Shown here: positions 63,928 to 64,000 of the stretch, piece by piece
Position numbering within the stretch: position 1 is the stretch's first letter
How the letters are laid out: each line of letters starts with the position of its first letter
From: Sphingobacterium cellulitidis
GTDB lineage: Bacteria; Bacteroidota; Bacteroidia; Sphingobacteriales; Sphingobacteriaceae
Length of the DNA stretch: 64,000 nucleotides
Assembly: GCA_002245855.1 (NCBI GenBank)
Contig: NOUX01000007.1
Coordinates: 1 to 64,000 of the forward strand
Direction: 5' to 3'
Notes under the pieces: generated by a model
The model's input: only the letters and a program-made list of their open reading frames with translations
Databases searched by the model: none
Told to the model about the DNA's origin: nothing
Translations under genes and position numbers: made by a program

Positions 63928-64000
63928 TTATTTTGCCGTATAAACAAAATTAAAACGACCCGATGGAGCTGTATCTCCATTTACATAGAAATCCATAATA
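63928..64000 (-). CDS. 3' end of a paralogous glycoside hydrolase, cut by window edge
   Basis: The last 23 codons visible read MDFYVNGDTAPSGRFNFVYT and end at TAA after AK. They align with the C-terminus of the neighbouring hydrolase (LDWYVNGDAAPGGRLNLLI). Only the end is present; the rest lies to the right of the window. This shows a tandem pair of related secreted enzymes in one operon. Confidence 0.85.
   Translation of the reverse strand, partial: IMDFYVNGDTAPSGRFNFVYTAK

Overview
The window looks like a low-GC chromosomal segment of a Bacteroidota bacterium, most probably Sphingobacteriaceae (Sphingobacterium or a close relative). The evidence is a serine palmitoyltransferase gene (sphingolipid producer), repeated Bacteroidota-type promoters (TAnnTTTG -7 boxes, sometimes with a TTG -33 box), a type IX secretion C-terminal sorting domain, DUF6266, DUF4886 and DUF2723 proteins, and BlaI/M56 genes with SusC-like plug motifs. 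No phage, insertion sequence, CRISPR array or integrative element was recognised; most of the window is ordinary core chromosome.

Layout. Bases 1-860: non-coding, with two leftward promoters and a boxA-like leader that suggest a ribosomal RNA operon starting just off the left edge. 865-5307: leftward five-gene cluster (spt, GNAT-fold protein, epimerase-type SDR, CDP-alcohol phosphotransferase, GtrA), read here as a ceramide/sphingolipid pathway with a head-group module. 5606-10298: smpB, then an AraC regulator divergent from an aldehyde dehydrogenase, DUF779 protein and YqjM-like ene-reductase. 10303-18080: thioesterase, a membrane-anchored MutS-like ATPase, pcm, DUF4886 and DUF6266 proteins, priA, DUF423 protein. 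18213-24937: a large membrane-anchored propeller protein, a DHH phosphoesterase, an FKBP lipoprotein, tatD and ansA. 24924-34140: leftward cluster folC-tonB-exbD-exbB-SPOR protein-outer-membrane barrel-TPR protein, an envelope energy-transduction module. 34613-36114: pyrB and pyrR. 36266-41169: Ig-like lipoprotein and a DUF2723 glycosyltransferase-like protein. 41434-46139: tRNA-Gln, an orphan NarL-type response regulator, prs, L25, a YtfE/ScdA-type iron-sulfur repair protein and pth. 46211-51838: a small membrane protein, an SPFH protein, a BlaR1/BlaI-type pair, citrate synthase and a tiny protein that is almost only a T9SS sorting domain. 52045-62042: kup, an APC permease, an ACP phosphodiesterase, tyrS, a lipoprotein, ftsK and lolA. 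62126-64000: two tandem GH99/GH71-like secreted glycosidases, the second cut by the window edge.

The most interesting system is the sphingolipid cluster. It puts the amino-acid condensing enzyme beside a GNAT-fold protein that could be the bacterial ceramide synthase, an SDR that could be the ceramide reductase, and an uncharacterised CDP-alcohol phosphotransferase plus GtrA pair that could add and move the head group. Other points of note are a 21-bp-spaced direct repeat in front of the AraC-controlled aldehyde operon, a palindromic BlaI-type operator placed between -33 and -7 elements, a heptanucleotide tandem repeat across the priA promoter, several promoters only 3-6 bases from the start codon, and a perfect 40-bp palindrome whose two ends are the stop codons of convergent genes.
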